From Spisula solida (Eukaryota > Mollusca > Bivalvia > Venerida > Mactridae): a stretch of 64,000 bases of DNA. The position numbers and the translations under genes were made by a program. Shown here piece after piece: positions 1 to 11,709 of this stretch. Position 1 is the stretch's first letter. Each line of letters opens with the position of its first letter. The stretch covers positions 27,836,784 to 27,900,783 of the forward strand of contig OX365953.1 in assembly GCA_947247005.1 (NCBI GenBank). The letters are read 5' to 3'. Under the pieces are notes generated by a model. That model searched no databases. It was not told where the DNA came from and worked only from the letters and a program-made list of their open reading frames with translations.

Positions 1-392
1 TTAATTTCAACATAGGGAGATAATATCAAAAATGGGCCATATATAGTTATATATATATAGTTCTTGGTCACAGCACTTCTCCTAGTTGCTGTCTATTCAC
101 CTACCAAGTTTCAAGTTAATACCTCCAATAGCTTTAGAGTTATGCCCTGGACAAAAAACTATTCTAAAATTAGAGACGGGGAGATAATTTCAAAACTGGG
201 GCATATAGAGTTATGGTTCTTGGTCACTGCACCTCTCCTAGTTGCCATCTATTCACATACTACGTTTCAAGTTAAAACCTCGAATAGTTTAAGAGTTATG
301 CTCCGGACAAGATATGGGACGGACGGACGGACGGAAGGATGGAAGGACGGGCGCATACTATTACTATATCCCTTCGCCTTCGGCGGGGGATA
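1..392 (+). repeat. Bivalve-type interspersed repeat, two tandem units
   Basis: Two diverged units with a period of about 156 bp: 'ggtcacagcacttctcc' near 66 recurs as 'ggtcactgcacctctcc' near 222, each followed by a 'tttcaagtta' motif and a 'gagttatgc' motif. The array ends in a GGAC microsatellite (about 319-336) and the GC-rich hairpin 'ccttcgccttcggcggggg'. I associate this layout with repeats common in bivalve genomes. The open frame across it is a by-product of the repeat. Related, shorter stretches lie near 8860-9010 and 21900-22060. Confidence 0.75.
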
Positions 393-579
393 ATACAAAT
401 ATTTTTGCAAGCATGATAAGATGTTTTCAGATAGGCTACGTTTATTATGTTAATTCGGTTGATAGTATAACGTCCTCATATTAACTGGCCATACAGCTAA
501 CGAAGCCAACCGGACTTGAAACGTTTTATATTGTGTAGTTTACCTGTTTGCATAAATGAGTGGTAGATGTGTTATCATA

Positions 580-806
580 AAAATGTCCTGAGTTGTGCTC
601 AAACACCAGCGGTGTCATTGTCAGTAATTGAGGAGGAAGAGGTTGACTCTGATGAAGACGTAACCAATGGAAATCCACCCACAACACCAGATACCGGTAG
701 TGTCCATACGATAGACCCAGTGCATTGCGCACCGAAAATAAGTCATCAAGAAAATGTCTTGAATTGTGATAAAACACCAGCGGTGTCATTGTCAGTAACT
801 GAGGAA
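580..806 (+). other. Unidentified segment with a 171-bp direct repeat, possibly a captured exon
   Basis: Two about 55-bp copies (580-635 and 751-806) share 'aacaccagcggtgtcattgt'. Their spacing is 171 bp, exactly 57 codons. One plus-strand frame is open through both copies (567-866) and repeats the peptide TPAVSLSV, with an acidic stretch between (EEEEVDSDEDV). The segment directly abuts the truncated sulfotransferase remnant at about 843, but in a different frame, so the two are not one gene. It could be an exon fragment brought in by rearrangement or non-coding repeat. I do not recognise a family. Confidence 0.4.
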
Positions 807-842
807 TCTCCCCTTCGTCCTTGTCGTCGGGAAATCTCCTTT

Positions 843-1080
843 TCGTATTGCGAAGACTCTTACTGAAGTTTTTGAAACGATGAATATTGACAAAAAGTTC
901 CTTGATGATGCTCTAGTTGCTTCTAGTAAAGATTTGCAGGCTCGAAGTCCGCTCAGTAAAGATAATATTAACGACATGATGATACGAAAAGTACACGAAT
1001 TCGACATAATAAAATCCACTTACTGAAGATACTTGCAAAATGCGGATTGCCTGAACTTGGTCAATAATTTAGGTTTAAAT
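843..1080 (+). pseudogene. 5'-truncated sulfotransferase-like pseudogene (unit 0)
   Basis: This aligns with the last ~75 codons of the intact genes at 4647 and 18944, starting near their residue 349 (AKT...) and ending at the same final FRFK codons and stop. The rest of the gene, including the P-loop, is absent. It is broken further: a few inserted bases near 1019-1026 cause a frameshift, and a GAA codon near the end has become TAA ('caataattt'). Homology continues into the 3' flank to about 1420, so this is the end of a third tandem unit and not a retrocopy. It is more diverged than the two intact copies are from each other. Confidence 0.9.
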
Positions 1081-1420
1081 AGTACTTGAATATGTGCCGT
1101 GCAAACCATTGGCAGTGTTCGTATTTTAGCTTCGGCCTGGACAATGTTTGGACTTTCAGTTTATACCCTCAGGACATAATTTTATTATTTGTTATGTATC
1201 TATTTATTCAATTTAAGCGTTTTTCTCTCCTCAGCATGAGCAAAATTAGGTACGAGGTTTTCGCATTTCACCAACGCTCGTTTGTATGTATGGATAGGCA
1301 TGCATGTACTATTATAATTTGTACATGGCACTTGTCATCAAGGCTAATTGGGATGGATTTTAGAATTAAAAATGTTTCGAAAGTCGTAGATCTTCGCTCG
1401 CTCCGCCCTTTTTAATCATT
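1081..1420 (+). repeat. 3' flank of duplication unit 0
   Basis: This matches the sequence after both intact genes (about 5960-6310 and 20260-20620), including 'cttcggcctggaca' and 'aggtacgaggtt' motifs. It marks the downstream part of the oldest visible unit. No coding capacity is credible here. Confidence 0.8.
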
Positions 1421-1626
1421 AAAATGTACTTAATATGTTCTAACTATAACTTATGAGCAACATCACACGATTCACAAGATAATTATACGAACTTCCCGAT
1501 CAACCCACGTATATAGAGAAGGTAGCGTAGCGGCCATGTTTAGCCGCAACGGCTATGACGTTTCGAAAGCTGGTTCTCAGATTTGTACAGATAAACACGG
1601 ACACCAGTTTCTGTGACACTAAAATA

Positions 1627-2243
1627 CATATGAGCCAGTCGCCAGGAAAACCTGCCATAATGACATTATGTAATTACTATATGTAACAAGATTTTGATAA
1701 AGCTCTAAAATAAGGAAAAATACATATCTATTGATACTATTTTAAGTAATTGACCAATATAGTACTATACCTTAGCTTTAAATTTTCCTATGAATTATGT
1801 CGAAAACACATACTTCGTTGCTATGGTGACCAATTTCAGAAAAGTACTCCGATTGAGAAGAACGAGGATTTAGTTGTTTAAAACAGAAGTAGCCTTTCTC
1901 TGAATGCAAACAATTTCGATTTTGATAGATATTTTGAAAAGTGAACATAATTATAGAAGTTGGTACTATTTTGAACAGTTTATGTCAAAAATAGATCAAA
2001 TGGTGTAATAATGAAATACTTATTTCAGTTACGTCGAATAACGTTTGAATGACGTTTGCGACGTCACGGGAAAAGGGTCTGAATAGGGCCTCAACTAAAC
2101 AGCTGTAACTTCCTTAAAAATCATGATATTAACAAAATTTCTTTTGCATTTTGCTTCATTAAGATTACTCTATGAGATAATAAAAATCTCAAAATCAAAT
2201 GTTTTGTCAAAATAGCAGGTTTTCCAGGAGACTGGTCCATATT
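1627..2243. mobile_element. MITE-like element with ~32-bp terminal inverted repeats
   Basis: The left end (about 1627-1660, with 'gccaggaaaacctgc') is matched inverted by the right end (about 2211-2243, with 'gcaggttttccagga'). The ~617-bp interior is non-coding. It is absent from the matching flank positions of units 1 and 2, consistent with an insertion. The superfamily is not recognised. Confidence 0.65.
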
Positions 2244-2454
2244 ATGTTAATACATCGATTGTGCGAAATATACCATATACTTGTGCTGCATGCATCGGAA
2301 TACTAGTACATGCATTACAGATCTCCCAAACCATAACCAACAAATACATCAGAATTTAAATCTATTGACTGCTCTTGGAAACCTTCCGAACTGTTGCAGT
2401 GAATTTCATGATAAATGTTTATAACCAGTCCGTTGTCAGACTAAACCTTTATTG

Positions 2455-5400
2455 CTCGCAGTATTAGTTCATGTTATAGCTTCATTGAGTTATGTTGTAT
2501 CAAGGGCCGTGTCAATGTCAGAATAATCATGCTGTTCGTATATGTTAAGTGTCACGCCGTATTTGTGCTCGCAAATCTTTCAGCAAGGACTACATCTATA
2601 GTTACAACGTACCCTACAACGAATTGCATTTGTCTGCATTTCATAATTAGTTAGTTAGATGTTGATTGACACAAAATCAATAAATCAATCAGGTTTTGAA
2701 TGTCGGATGAAAAAGCTTTGAGAATTGGCTATCGTTAAAGTCATACACGATGAATTGTATAGTCTGAACAAAATCATGCAGTGACTATATAGGTTTATAT
2801 ACGCTGTGGTATTTCTATCTAGAATTAGACAGCTAGTTACAGCTGTTTGTATTTGCGTAAAACATAATGTGAAACAATTGTGACTTAAACGGCACACAGT
2901 GCCTTTACTTGAAGTATGCATGTCCCTTTTCAAAATCTTATACCGCGTTAACTACCACAAATTAAATCTTTCCGAATATTGCTAAACGTAACTTCAGGAA
3001 ATGTTAGACATTTCGTGGATGGATTGTTAACGACATTGAATCAACAGTATGACTGTGTTGTGCTTTCTTGTCTGTACACGATATCAATAAATGCCTACAT
3101 TAATTGAAGTCGGTGGATTGTAGATCGGTTAAAAGAAGTTTCACACCATATATAGACGCATTATACTGATTCACATCACAATATCAACATTTAATGGCTG
3201 CGTATTGGAGAAACGTTCCCAAACGTTAGCGTGCGTTAGATACACAACGTTCGCAGTGTGAACAAACATATTCCTCCTCGCGAGCGTAATTTCACCGACA
3301 ATTGGGCTCATTTTTTCAACTTTTGAAACGCTGAAAAACGCTGGGACAAACGCTCATAGTGTGAACCAACCTTTAAACAATTGTATGGATTAGATAGTAA
3401 TATGATATTTCTCTTAGACCAATGGAACATAATAAAATTATGCTAAGTAAAGTCACTGTGGGGAAAGTGTCAGAAATATAATTATGGATAAATTAAAAAT
3501 GGAGTTCTATGTTGCTTACATAATGTTTTGGTATTTCCATTTAAAAAATGATATATCTCGATCAGGCAGTGGATTATTTTGATACACGTGAGGTCGACTT
3601 AAATATAGAATACCACTCTAAATATTTGGAAATAATGCCAGCATTTGCAATTGTAAGGAATTTACGTTTTACATGCATGTAGTAAATAATATTCTCATTC
3701 AAGGGCTCAGAGAAAAACAGTTGTAACTACATATGATTTTAGAAGGAGAAACTGTTTTTCACTAAGCCCACGAATTGTATACACCATTTTGTCTGATCGT
3801 TCTCTTAAATTTATGACTTTAAGTTACCTTTCGCATTTTGATAGGAATTAGATTTGACATTTCAAAGTTGATTGACACCATTGCGTGAGTTTATTTCCCA
3901 TGATTTCAAATTAGTTGCCATCTGATGTCAGATATTCTGATCATCTGCAATTCTCGAATTAGCAACACTTAGTGAGTTTACGTAATATGCGGTATGAATA
4001 GAAGACTGGTGATTCTCAAGGCAGCATTTGAGTAGCAGAGACGTTTTTGATAATAAAGAGGTTCGTTTTGGTAGCATTTCCTATCACTTAATCGTCTATG
4101 CTTGAGCGCATTAAGAATACTGTCATTCATAACCTGTATTGAAAATCTTAGACGTTTGCTTAGGATGAGTGCGCTTGCAGGACAAGAACAAAACGAGATA
4201 ACATTTGATTACAAACTGAAATTTAATTATATGTAGAAAAGAGCAATAATTATTAATAAACACGAAACAATGATTTTTCAACAACATAAATTATTCAATC
4301 TATTTTGACTTTAAGTTATGTGAGGCGTTTTTAAAGTCCTCGAGTGCATTTACCACTTTATATACGTATAAGTACGTTTATACTGACTAATTCGTTATCA
4401 TGCAAATATTTGTTCTGTCAGTTTTTCTTGTTGACAATAATCTTGTTACACTCATTGCCCATGAGGTATGTTTGATATCAATGTGCCTGTATTACATAGC
4501 TGTTAAACCTGATAAACGTTTTGTTGTACACGTAAGCTGTCCTACTGCATTATTGAATATGTATAACACGTTTAATAATTGAATTAGCATTTGAGCTAGT
4601 TGTAATGGTATGATGTTAAAATCGTGTTGGTATATCTAATAAAACCATGTTAATAACGGATTTACTTATGTACTGCTTCAGTGGTGTTGGATATATTGTT
4701 TATTACCTAACCTGGATTTCCCTCACGTTTACCCAAAAAATATTCAATACGACAAGTTATAATGCTGACAATGTTTGCGAAATTAAGAAGATAATTTGGC
4801 GTCGGAAATTTTTCTTAATTGACATCACAGCACCAAGTGACTTTATTGGAATCCGTCAATTTGTTACTGGCTCGGAGTATGTTCTTAAGCCAGCCGTGTC
4901 GTTGTATTGTATCAATAAAAAGTGTGCATATTTCGTCGAATGTCCGACTACTGTGAATGTTTTTGATTCAACGGTGAATCCATTTCTGTACATTGGACAG
5001 TTCAAAAATGCCACGAAGCTAATAACTATTCCGCTATTGGAATTTTATAAGCTGGCTGACAAAGTTGGGGATCCTAAAGTAAAAGTATGTTACATGGCAA
5101 ATACTGGTAGGTGTGGTTCAACTGTATTGGCTCAAGTTTTAGAAAATGTTCCTGGTACGTTACTGCTAGCTGAGCCTGACTGCTTCACAAACATTGGACT
5201 TCTGAAATCGTTTGAAATAATAGACCATTATAAGTACGAAAAACTTCTTATTGCTACAATGAGACTGTTATGTAAGTCATATAACGATGTCACAAGGATA
5301 TATATTAAGACACGAACCTGCGGCACCAGTCACATCAACGCTATACACAAGCATCTTCCCAACACCGTCATTTTATTTGGTTACCGGAATAATTTAAAAA

Positions 5401-6960
5401 CTGTTTCCTCGTTCCTTGGCCTGATGACTTCGGAAACAGTGCAAAGTATGTCAATGTACCTGATTGACAGTGAAACATTCTCGGCATGTGTACCTTGGTT
5501 TAGACAACGCTTGTTTTACTATTTCTGCAAAATGATCGAATGCTCACCGCCTAAAGAGAACGCCGTAGACATGAACACTGTCCAACAGTTCGCATACGCT
5601 TGGGCAAATTGTATGACAGTTGTCATGGATTTCAAGAAGTCAGGTGGGAAAGTGTTGCCAATTCTATATGAAGACATGGTTAAGGACAAAGCGAAGACTA
5701 TTACTCAAGTTTTTGAAGCGATGGGTATTGACAAGAAGTTCCTTGAGGTTGCTCTAGATGCTTTTGGTAAAGATTCGCAGGCCCGAAGTCCGCTCAGTAA
5801 AGATAACATTAACAACATGAAGAGGCGAACAGTACACGAAGTCGACATAATAAAATGCACCCAGATACTTGCAAAATACGGATTACCTGAACTTGGACAA
5901 GAATTCAGGTTTAAATAGTACTGGAAAATGTAAAACTGGCGCTAACGACATTAGTTTTATAAAACCACGTAGCAGTACTGTGCCGCGGAAATCATTGGCA
6001 ATGTTCGTATTGTAACTTCGGCCTGGACACTGTTTGTCAATTCAGTTTGTATAATCAGGACATGATTTTATTATTAGTTACATATATAAAATTATTTATT
6101 CACGTTTTTTCTCCTGAGCATAACCACTTTTAGGTACGAGGTTTGTGCCTTTTACCAACGCTCGTTAATATGTATGAATGAACATACATGTAATATTATA
6201 ATAGCTTTGACTTTAACCTCATAACACGTGCTCTGTAAGGTGAGGCCTACTAGGTCATCAAATGTAATTGGGATGGAATTTAGATTTGCAAAGTTTTCGA
6301 AAGGCGTAGACCTACATTGGTACGAATCCAATCGGACAGTTCTAGTATGTTGATTGACAACGTTGCGTGAGTCCATTGGTCCATTGGCGTAAATTATACG
6401 AAAGGAAATCTATGTTTAAGGAAGTGATTATGGTAGCATATCTAATGACTTTAACGTTAGTGTACATCAAGCGGAATATTATATTGCATAATTATACATG
6501 CAAATAGATTTGTAGTACATGTATTCACTATATGAATGTAGCAATCATGTAAGATAAGATATAATAGCATATCAGAAGAAGAAACAGCGGAGCATGAAAA
6601 ACACACAAAGAAAATTGTACAAATTGCCAGCTCAACATGGTTCCAAGTGGCTGCTTGAAATGACGAATAATGAGATTTGGTGATTTTTGCTTTATCATTT
6701 AAGTACAAGTTTAAAACTGTTGGCAATTATTATTATTATTAGTTACGGTTTCGGAGATAAGATCTAACCCGTTTTCTAGTAATTTATGTTGACATACTAT
6801 ACGTAGATATGCTAATACTAGGTTACTAATGGAAGAAAAAGTTGGTATTCGTATACAACTATATCTATGAATAAAATCTTTTATCCGAGCTGACACCTTA
6901 AATAACTTTAGTTTGTCTGGCTTCACTGAAGTCAGTGATAAAGTATTATATTTGCACATA
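2455..6960 (+). repeat. Tandem duplication unit 1
   Basis: The left boundary is marked by 'gctcgca...tagttca' followed by 'tatagcttcattgagttatg', which recurs at about 8441 and 21508. Further shared blocks are 'tcggttaaaagaagtttcac' (3124, 11987 and 24918), 'ggcagtggattattttgata' (3564, 14491 and 26650) and the gene with its 3' flank. Unit 1 is the most compact copy and lacks most insertions found in units 2 and 3, so it is the best empty-site reference. Confidence 0.85.
4647..5918 (+). CDS. Sulfotransferase-like membrane protein, copy 1
   Basis: A single uninterrupted 423-residue frame. It is probably a PAPS-dependent sulfotransferase of the type II membrane, Golgi-lumenal kind; acceptor unknown. 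Residues ~7-30 form a hydrophobic anchor near the N-terminus, with no cleavable signal peptide evident. The 5'-phosphosulfate-binding P-loop is NTGRCGST (152-159), followed by the AEPD strand end (175-178). The 3'-phosphate-binding region is YRNNLKTVSSF (246-256), with R247 and S254/S255 in the expected places. NTT (34) and NAT (121) are potential N-glycosylation sites. The start at 4647 has a good context (A at -3) and is shared by the second copy. No intron is needed. The C-terminal ~75 residues match the unit-0 pseudogene. The family call rests on the two nucleotide-binding motifs; another P-loop enzyme with the same fold is possible. Confidence 0.85.
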   Translation: MLITDLLMYCFSGVGYIVYYLTWISLTFTQKIFNTTSYNADNVCEIKKIIWRRKFFLIDITAPSDFIGIRQFVTGSEYVLKPAVSLYCINKKCAYFVECPTTVNVFDSTVNPFLYIGQFKNATKLITIPLLEFYKLADKVGDPKVKVCYMANTGRCGSTVLAQVLENVPGTLLLAEPDCFTNIGLLKSFEIIDHYKYEKLLIATMRLLCKSYNDVTRIYIKTRTCGTSHINAIHKHLPNTVILFGYRNNLKTVSSFLGLMTSETVQSMSMYLIDSETFSACVPWFRQRLFYYFCKMIECSPPKENAVDMNTVQQFAYAWANCMTVVMDFKKSGGKVLPILYEDMVKDKAKTITQVFEAMGIDKKFLEVALDAFGKDSQARSPLSKDNINNMKRRTVHEVDIIKCTQILAKYGLPELGQEFRFK

Positions 6961-7710
6961 TATTACAGTACAGACATTTTTATCATTTTCAACTAAATTC
7001 CAGCTAACATAAATAGTCACACAGTAGATCACAACTACATATATGTCTCAGTCTAAGTGTGTTTATACCCGGTGTTTTATATCACGCATTATATGTCATA
7101 AACTAGTGTTCGGTAGTGTTTGAAAATGTAATAATAATGGGCATTCCAATTATGATTTTGTATTTAAAATCGGGTTAAACATTTTGGATTATTCAGTGAT
7201 TTATTTGGAAACCAATGAGTAGATAACACTGCTTTAGATTAAATGAAGATGTATGCTTATGTTTTAATTTGGCTTTTGTCAATGTAAGGTTAGACCATAG
7301 ATCTCAGTAGCTAGCCAATCAGCATGGAGAAAAAGTGTTGAATAAATCACGTATACAACACTTCACTTTGCTGTGGTATATATAACAATAGATTGCTATA
7401 TACTAGTAGGTCAAGCAAAATAATTAAACTAAACTTTAATAATGTATGCATTTAGCACAGAAAATGTGGATGCCAAACATTTTTGATACCAAGTATAGTC
7501 TATAGTACACCATTATTTTAAAATAGTAACTAATTAGTCATATTAGAATACATGTATATCAAACCGTTCTACATTTGTCCATTATTACAGTCATAATCTG
7601 AGACAACAATTTTGATATACTATTAATCAATTAAGGTCTTGTAAACATCTCTGCTGAGTGCTGACAACATTATCAGTAGAGGGTGAATGCCGTGGTAGGG
7701 TATCTGACTA
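6961..7710. other. No gene seen (unit-1 specific spacer)
   Basis: AT-rich sequence that has no counterpart in units 2 or 3. No credible coding frame, hairpin or tandem repeat was found. Confidence 0.5.
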
Positions 7711-7885
7711 CAGTACAACCTCTACGGCGAACCTATGTAGTGCAACAACCTCTGACTACTATATCAACAACTTCAACGTTTCTTTAAGTTATTATTTAAT
7801 TTTGTAAACTCTGTAGGGCAACAACATCTAAACAATGACCTATATTTGCAGCTGCAAAGGGTCTCACACTACAGAGGTTGTTCTG
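7711..7885. mobile_element. pogo/Tigger-type MITE
   Basis: It starts CAGTACAACCTCTACG and ends in the imperfect inverse (CTACAGAGGTTGTTCTG), flanked by TA on both sides. CAGTA-AACCTC ends with a TA duplication are characteristic of pogo/Tigger elements. The interior is short and non-coding. Confidence 0.6.
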
Positions 7886-8440
7886 TACTACTCTGATCAA
7901 TAATTACGTGCAGATTGCCCCTCTCTTCTAAGGCCACATTTTCATAGATTATCCCACTCTTTTAAGGCTACATTTTCATAGAGTAGAAATTAAAACCAAC
8001 TAAACGACGAAAACAAATTTTAGTGGTTCCAATGTTGTTTGGTGATTGAAGTTAATGGCTTTCACACGATCACAACCCATAATTTACATTCGAAGACCTC
8101 ACCTTCACGACCACCTCAATAGTGCAACAACCTCAAATTAAAGACCACTTTTTATGTCCACATAGCTTGCACATTATTCAACCTCAAATTCACAGTGAAA
8201 TTTCACCTGTATAAAAGCCACCTCTTTAATAATATTGTCTCTTTGATAGAATGATGCAACCACTCAACATTATTGAGATACGTTTTTACAGTCCCTGAAG
8301 ATGGATTTCATTATTGAAGTTTTACTTTAAATGGCTTAATATGGCAACTTAGATCTATTTACGCATCATGCAACACGTAACATATTACACCAACACTAAA
8401 ATGGTTCATCATACCTATGTATATAAACTCATCCACTGCT
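7886..8440. repeat. Degenerate repeats of the 'tgcaacaacctc' type
   Basis: Scattered copies of 'gcaacaacctc' and 'caacctcaaatt' motifs (about 8108-8260) resemble the ends of the neighbouring pogo-type MITE, suggesting nested or decayed relatives. No gene seen. Confidence 0.35.
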
Positions 8441-8719
8441 CGCAATAATAGTTCAAGTTATAGCTTCATTAAGTTATGTTGTATCAAGTGTCTTGTCAAC
8501 GTCAGAATAATCATGCTGTTTGTGTATGTTAAGTGTCACGCCGTATTTTTGCTCGCAAATCTTTCAGCAATGACTGCATCTATAGTTACAACGTACACTA
8601 CAACCAATTGCATTTGTCTGCATTTCATAATTAGTTTGTTAGATATTGATTGACACAAAATCAATCAATGAATCAAGTTTTGAATGCCGGATGAAAGAGC
8701 TTTGAGACTGTATTTCATA

Positions 8720-9070
8720 ATTAAGAAATGCGTTCAAACTGAAAGTGCTAAATAAAGACAAAAAAGGCAAAACTGTAAGTAAACAAGTCACTAAGAATTG
8801 CAAGCTATACAAAAGCCCCCTACCGAATTTAAGCCATATTTTCAATGTATCTGTTGCCATGGTGACAACAATTGTTGTCAGAATAATAACATATTTTGAC
8901 GTGCATAATTCCTTAATTGCTCGCTATCCACATACCAAATTGCATATAAATTTTGGAAATAGCTTGGAAACTGTATGAATTATGCCAGGATCCAGATTGT
9001 TGACAGACGGACTCACGGATAAACGTACGGCAAAGAGGTAGTCCTCTCCGGTTGAAAACCGATTGGGGAC
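8720..9070 (+). repeat. Bivalve-type repeat fragment shared by units 2 and 3
   Basis: 'ttgccatggtgacaac', 'ctcgctatccacatacca' and 'gacagacggactcacgg' resemble the repeat at the left window edge. A matching block lies at about 21770-22060 in unit 3 but not in unit 1, so it entered a common ancestor of units 2 and 3 or was lost from unit 1. Confidence 0.55.
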
Positions 9071-9635
9071 TAATATTATGCAATGGATATTCACGAGTCA
9101 ACTTCCGGCTAACGCAATAAGTAATACACATTGTATTGTATAGTCTCCGGATAAATCATACAGTGATTAGGTATATATACGCTGTGGTATTTATATCTAG
9201 AATTAGATAGACGATACGGTCTACATGTATATACAGCTGTTTGTATTGGGTAAACATAATGCGTAACAATTGTGACTGAAACGACACACTGTGCCTTCAA
9301 TTGCAGTATATATATCCCTTTTCAAAATCTTGTACCGGAAATGTATTTATATCAGTCCCAAAACACTCGTTTAAAAATCTAATTTCTATGCAAAGTTACC
9401 ATAAAACTAGTTGTTACTAATGCTTGTACGAGGGTCATTCAATATATTCGTAGACAATCGTTCTCATTTGATTATCAATTCGTTTTAACAATAATTTCTT
9501 ATATAATTACAAACAGTAACTTATTAACCATCGGTCAATGTAAATTTATTTTCAATAATGCAAACCAGTAGCCTGCTAGATCAGCCACTCTATTGGCATA
9601 GTAACGCGCTATCAGCCCGACCGACGTAACTTGCC

Positions 9636-11060
9636 TTTTTACTGGGGGAACCCCAGTATTTGTATTACATACAATCCTGAAATCACTACGATTTTAACGA
9701 TGTAATTTCTCCACGACTAATTCATCCGAGCAAGAAAGTAGTGCCTGCAAATCTCAACCAATATCGTACTTTTCGACCATTTATGAGAACATTTGTTTTC
9801 AAAAATGTAATATTTTTTTATTTGTTCGTATTATGTGAACTTTTTGAAAGCTTATTTGGATGAGAAAATTTATTTGTGCGAATAAATTCCTACGCGCTGT
9901 AAAATGACTAATGATTTTTGAGGGGCGAAAAAATGTTACTGTTAAAAGTAACCCACTGAGCAGACAAACTTTTCACATTTCGTGGTTTTAACATTCATAT
10001 TACAGTTTAGCTAGAAACTCCTAATCTAACGTGTGCTAGTTATTTACTATTTACAATATTTTGCATTTGTTGATAGTATTAATCCAAGTTTCGTCCTTTA
10101 ATTTACCAGAGATCTTCAGCTAAATAGTTTGGATCTACCATTAGAACAACCCTTTTCCCACCGAAAGTCGAGACCATATGATTTATTTATATTTCGTCCC
10201 CATCTTATTCGTTTGCGCTATTCGTACCATATCCAGTTCGTACCTAGGTATAATTATGGAATACGTTTTTAGTTTCTATTTTTTTTTTATTTTCTTGCGC
10301 CCGTGTTAAAAGTATTGATCGACGTTTGGTCCATTGAATTGTCATAGATCATCAGCTAACTTGAATAGTTTGCGCCTGTGGTTAGGCCAACCCTTGTCCG
10401 TGCGCTGCTGTGTATACAATTTCCCGTGGAAAATCCAGACCATATCGTCTTTTGTGTTCGACCCCTATCTTATTCGTTCTCGCGAATCGTATCCTATCCG
10501 TATGGTTTATAATTTACATAATTATGCAGCTGAAGAGTTGTGGAATTATGACTTTGTGTAGTTTTTAGACGCTAGCTTATATTTTCTTGCGCCCATTGAT
10601 GCCCTATCCCATTTCTTGCATTCTTTTGGTTTACTACCATCAAAATAATTTGCGCGGAAACGTTTAATCAAATGTTTTTATTCTCACTATTTATTACGCG
10701 AGTCTGACCTGCAAAAATATATATCAGGACTGGTACGTCTTGATGTCCGCAGATACATTCGATATTTGATAATTCATTTAACGAGCATCTTATGAAGCTA
10801 TGTCAGTGAAAAACGAAAATCACGATAAAACACGTTGGAATCGAACACACATTATGACATATTACTTAGAACTACAGCAGGTGCATTGCCTTCATGAGTT
10901 CTAGTATTGTGATGAGTCCGTTGAGGTGTGATTTGAATGATTCAGCTGCTATCGCGTCTCAGAAACCTTAATTGTCACAATATTAACATTTGTTTTGAAA
11001 TTCAGTACCATTAAGTGTGAAACCCTATAATACCAAGAATTGCGATTTCCCCCAGTAAAA
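9636..11060. mobile_element. Nested inverted-repeat element inside the mariner
   Basis: 'tttttactgggggaa' (9636-9650) is matched inverted by 'tttcccccagtaaaa' (11046-11060). The ~1.4-kb interior has no transposase-like frame. It contains a diverged internal duplication (10075-10600). This reading makes the host mariner a plausible ~0.86 kb without it. The inverted repeats are short, so the boundaries are moderately sure. Confidence 0.5.
10075..10600 (+). repeat. Diverged ~240-bp internal direct repeat, two copies
   Basis: Copy 1 (about 10075-10310) and copy 2 (about 10312-10600) share, in the same order, a 'gtttcgtcc / gtttggtcc' start, a 'cagctaa..agttt' block, 'tatcttattcgtt' and 'ttttcttgcgccc'. 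The open frame at 10334-10561 lies wholly in copy 2 and is not supported as a gene. Confidence 0.55.
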
Positions 11061-11277
11061 GTACTTCAGTACTTTGATTCATTAGTTCAACTAGTTATAA
11101 ATTCCGATTAAGTTAATGTACATTCCAATGTTTCTGAAATATTATTAAAAATACTATCATGGAAATTCATGAAATTATGAAGTTATTTGGACGTCGGAGT
11201 GTAAATTAAAAATTGTTTTATCAATGCGTGTCGCGTTTTCAATAACGTCAAAACGTATATTTCTTTACGCAAGGAAA

Positions 11278-11515
11278 TTCATACGACTATTGAATTGTGC
11301 ATGGCGCTTGAAAAACACAGCAGACACACAAGAGCTGCTACAGAGAGCGAATGGAGAACATACAACATGCAGTGGTCTTGTGTTTAAGTGGCCAAAATAA
11401 ATTTCTGTAATGCAGCATCGTATTAAAACGATACAGGGATGTCGTATAGGCAAACGTAGTGACGTTTCACGCAACGTCCGTCGAAATGAGCGAGTTGTTT
11501 TCATATTGATATACA
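11278..11515 (+). pseudogene. mariner transposase N-terminal remnant
   Basis: Translating plus-strand frames gives a helix-turn-helix-like start with NTADTQELLQRANGEHTT followed by VFKWPK, as in the mariner N-terminus where an xxTx-E-L-L-xx-A-Y/F-G motif precedes VFEWHKRF. A stop follows PK at once, and the downstream GKRSDVSRNVRRNERV-like stretch is frameshifted. The catalytic DDE/D part is missing. The element is inactive. Confidence 0.65.
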
Positions 11516-11709
11516 ACCATTATGCCAAGCCTTAATCCATAACTTAGACTATATAAGATATTGTGGAAAATATGTTAAATAATCACTTAATAATTTCAGC
11601 ACTTGTGTCCGAAAGTCTGTAGTTTACCGTGATGTAGTTTGTTTTTCTCTGTGTCATCGGATGTAAAAATGATAAGCACAGTCCGCGAATTTATTGAATG
11701 ACCCTCGTA

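Larger units (their letters stand above)
9427..11709. mobile_element. Rearranged mariner-like element in unit 2
   Basis: Ends are 24-bp inverted repeats: tacgagggtcattcaatata... (9427-9450) and its inverse (11686-11709), differing at one position, with TA at the termini as expected for Tc1/mariner. Units 1 and 3 lack the insertion. Only an N-terminal transposase fragment remains (about 11278-11515), and a second inverted-repeat element fills much of the left interior. At 2.28 kb it is longer than the usual ~1.3 kb mariner because of the nested insertion. Confidence 0.8.

Noticed and set aside
4400..4582. 60-residue frame just upstream of sulfotransferase copy 1
   Set aside because: The corresponding sequence in unit 2 (15549 onward) does not keep the frame, so it is not conserved as coding.
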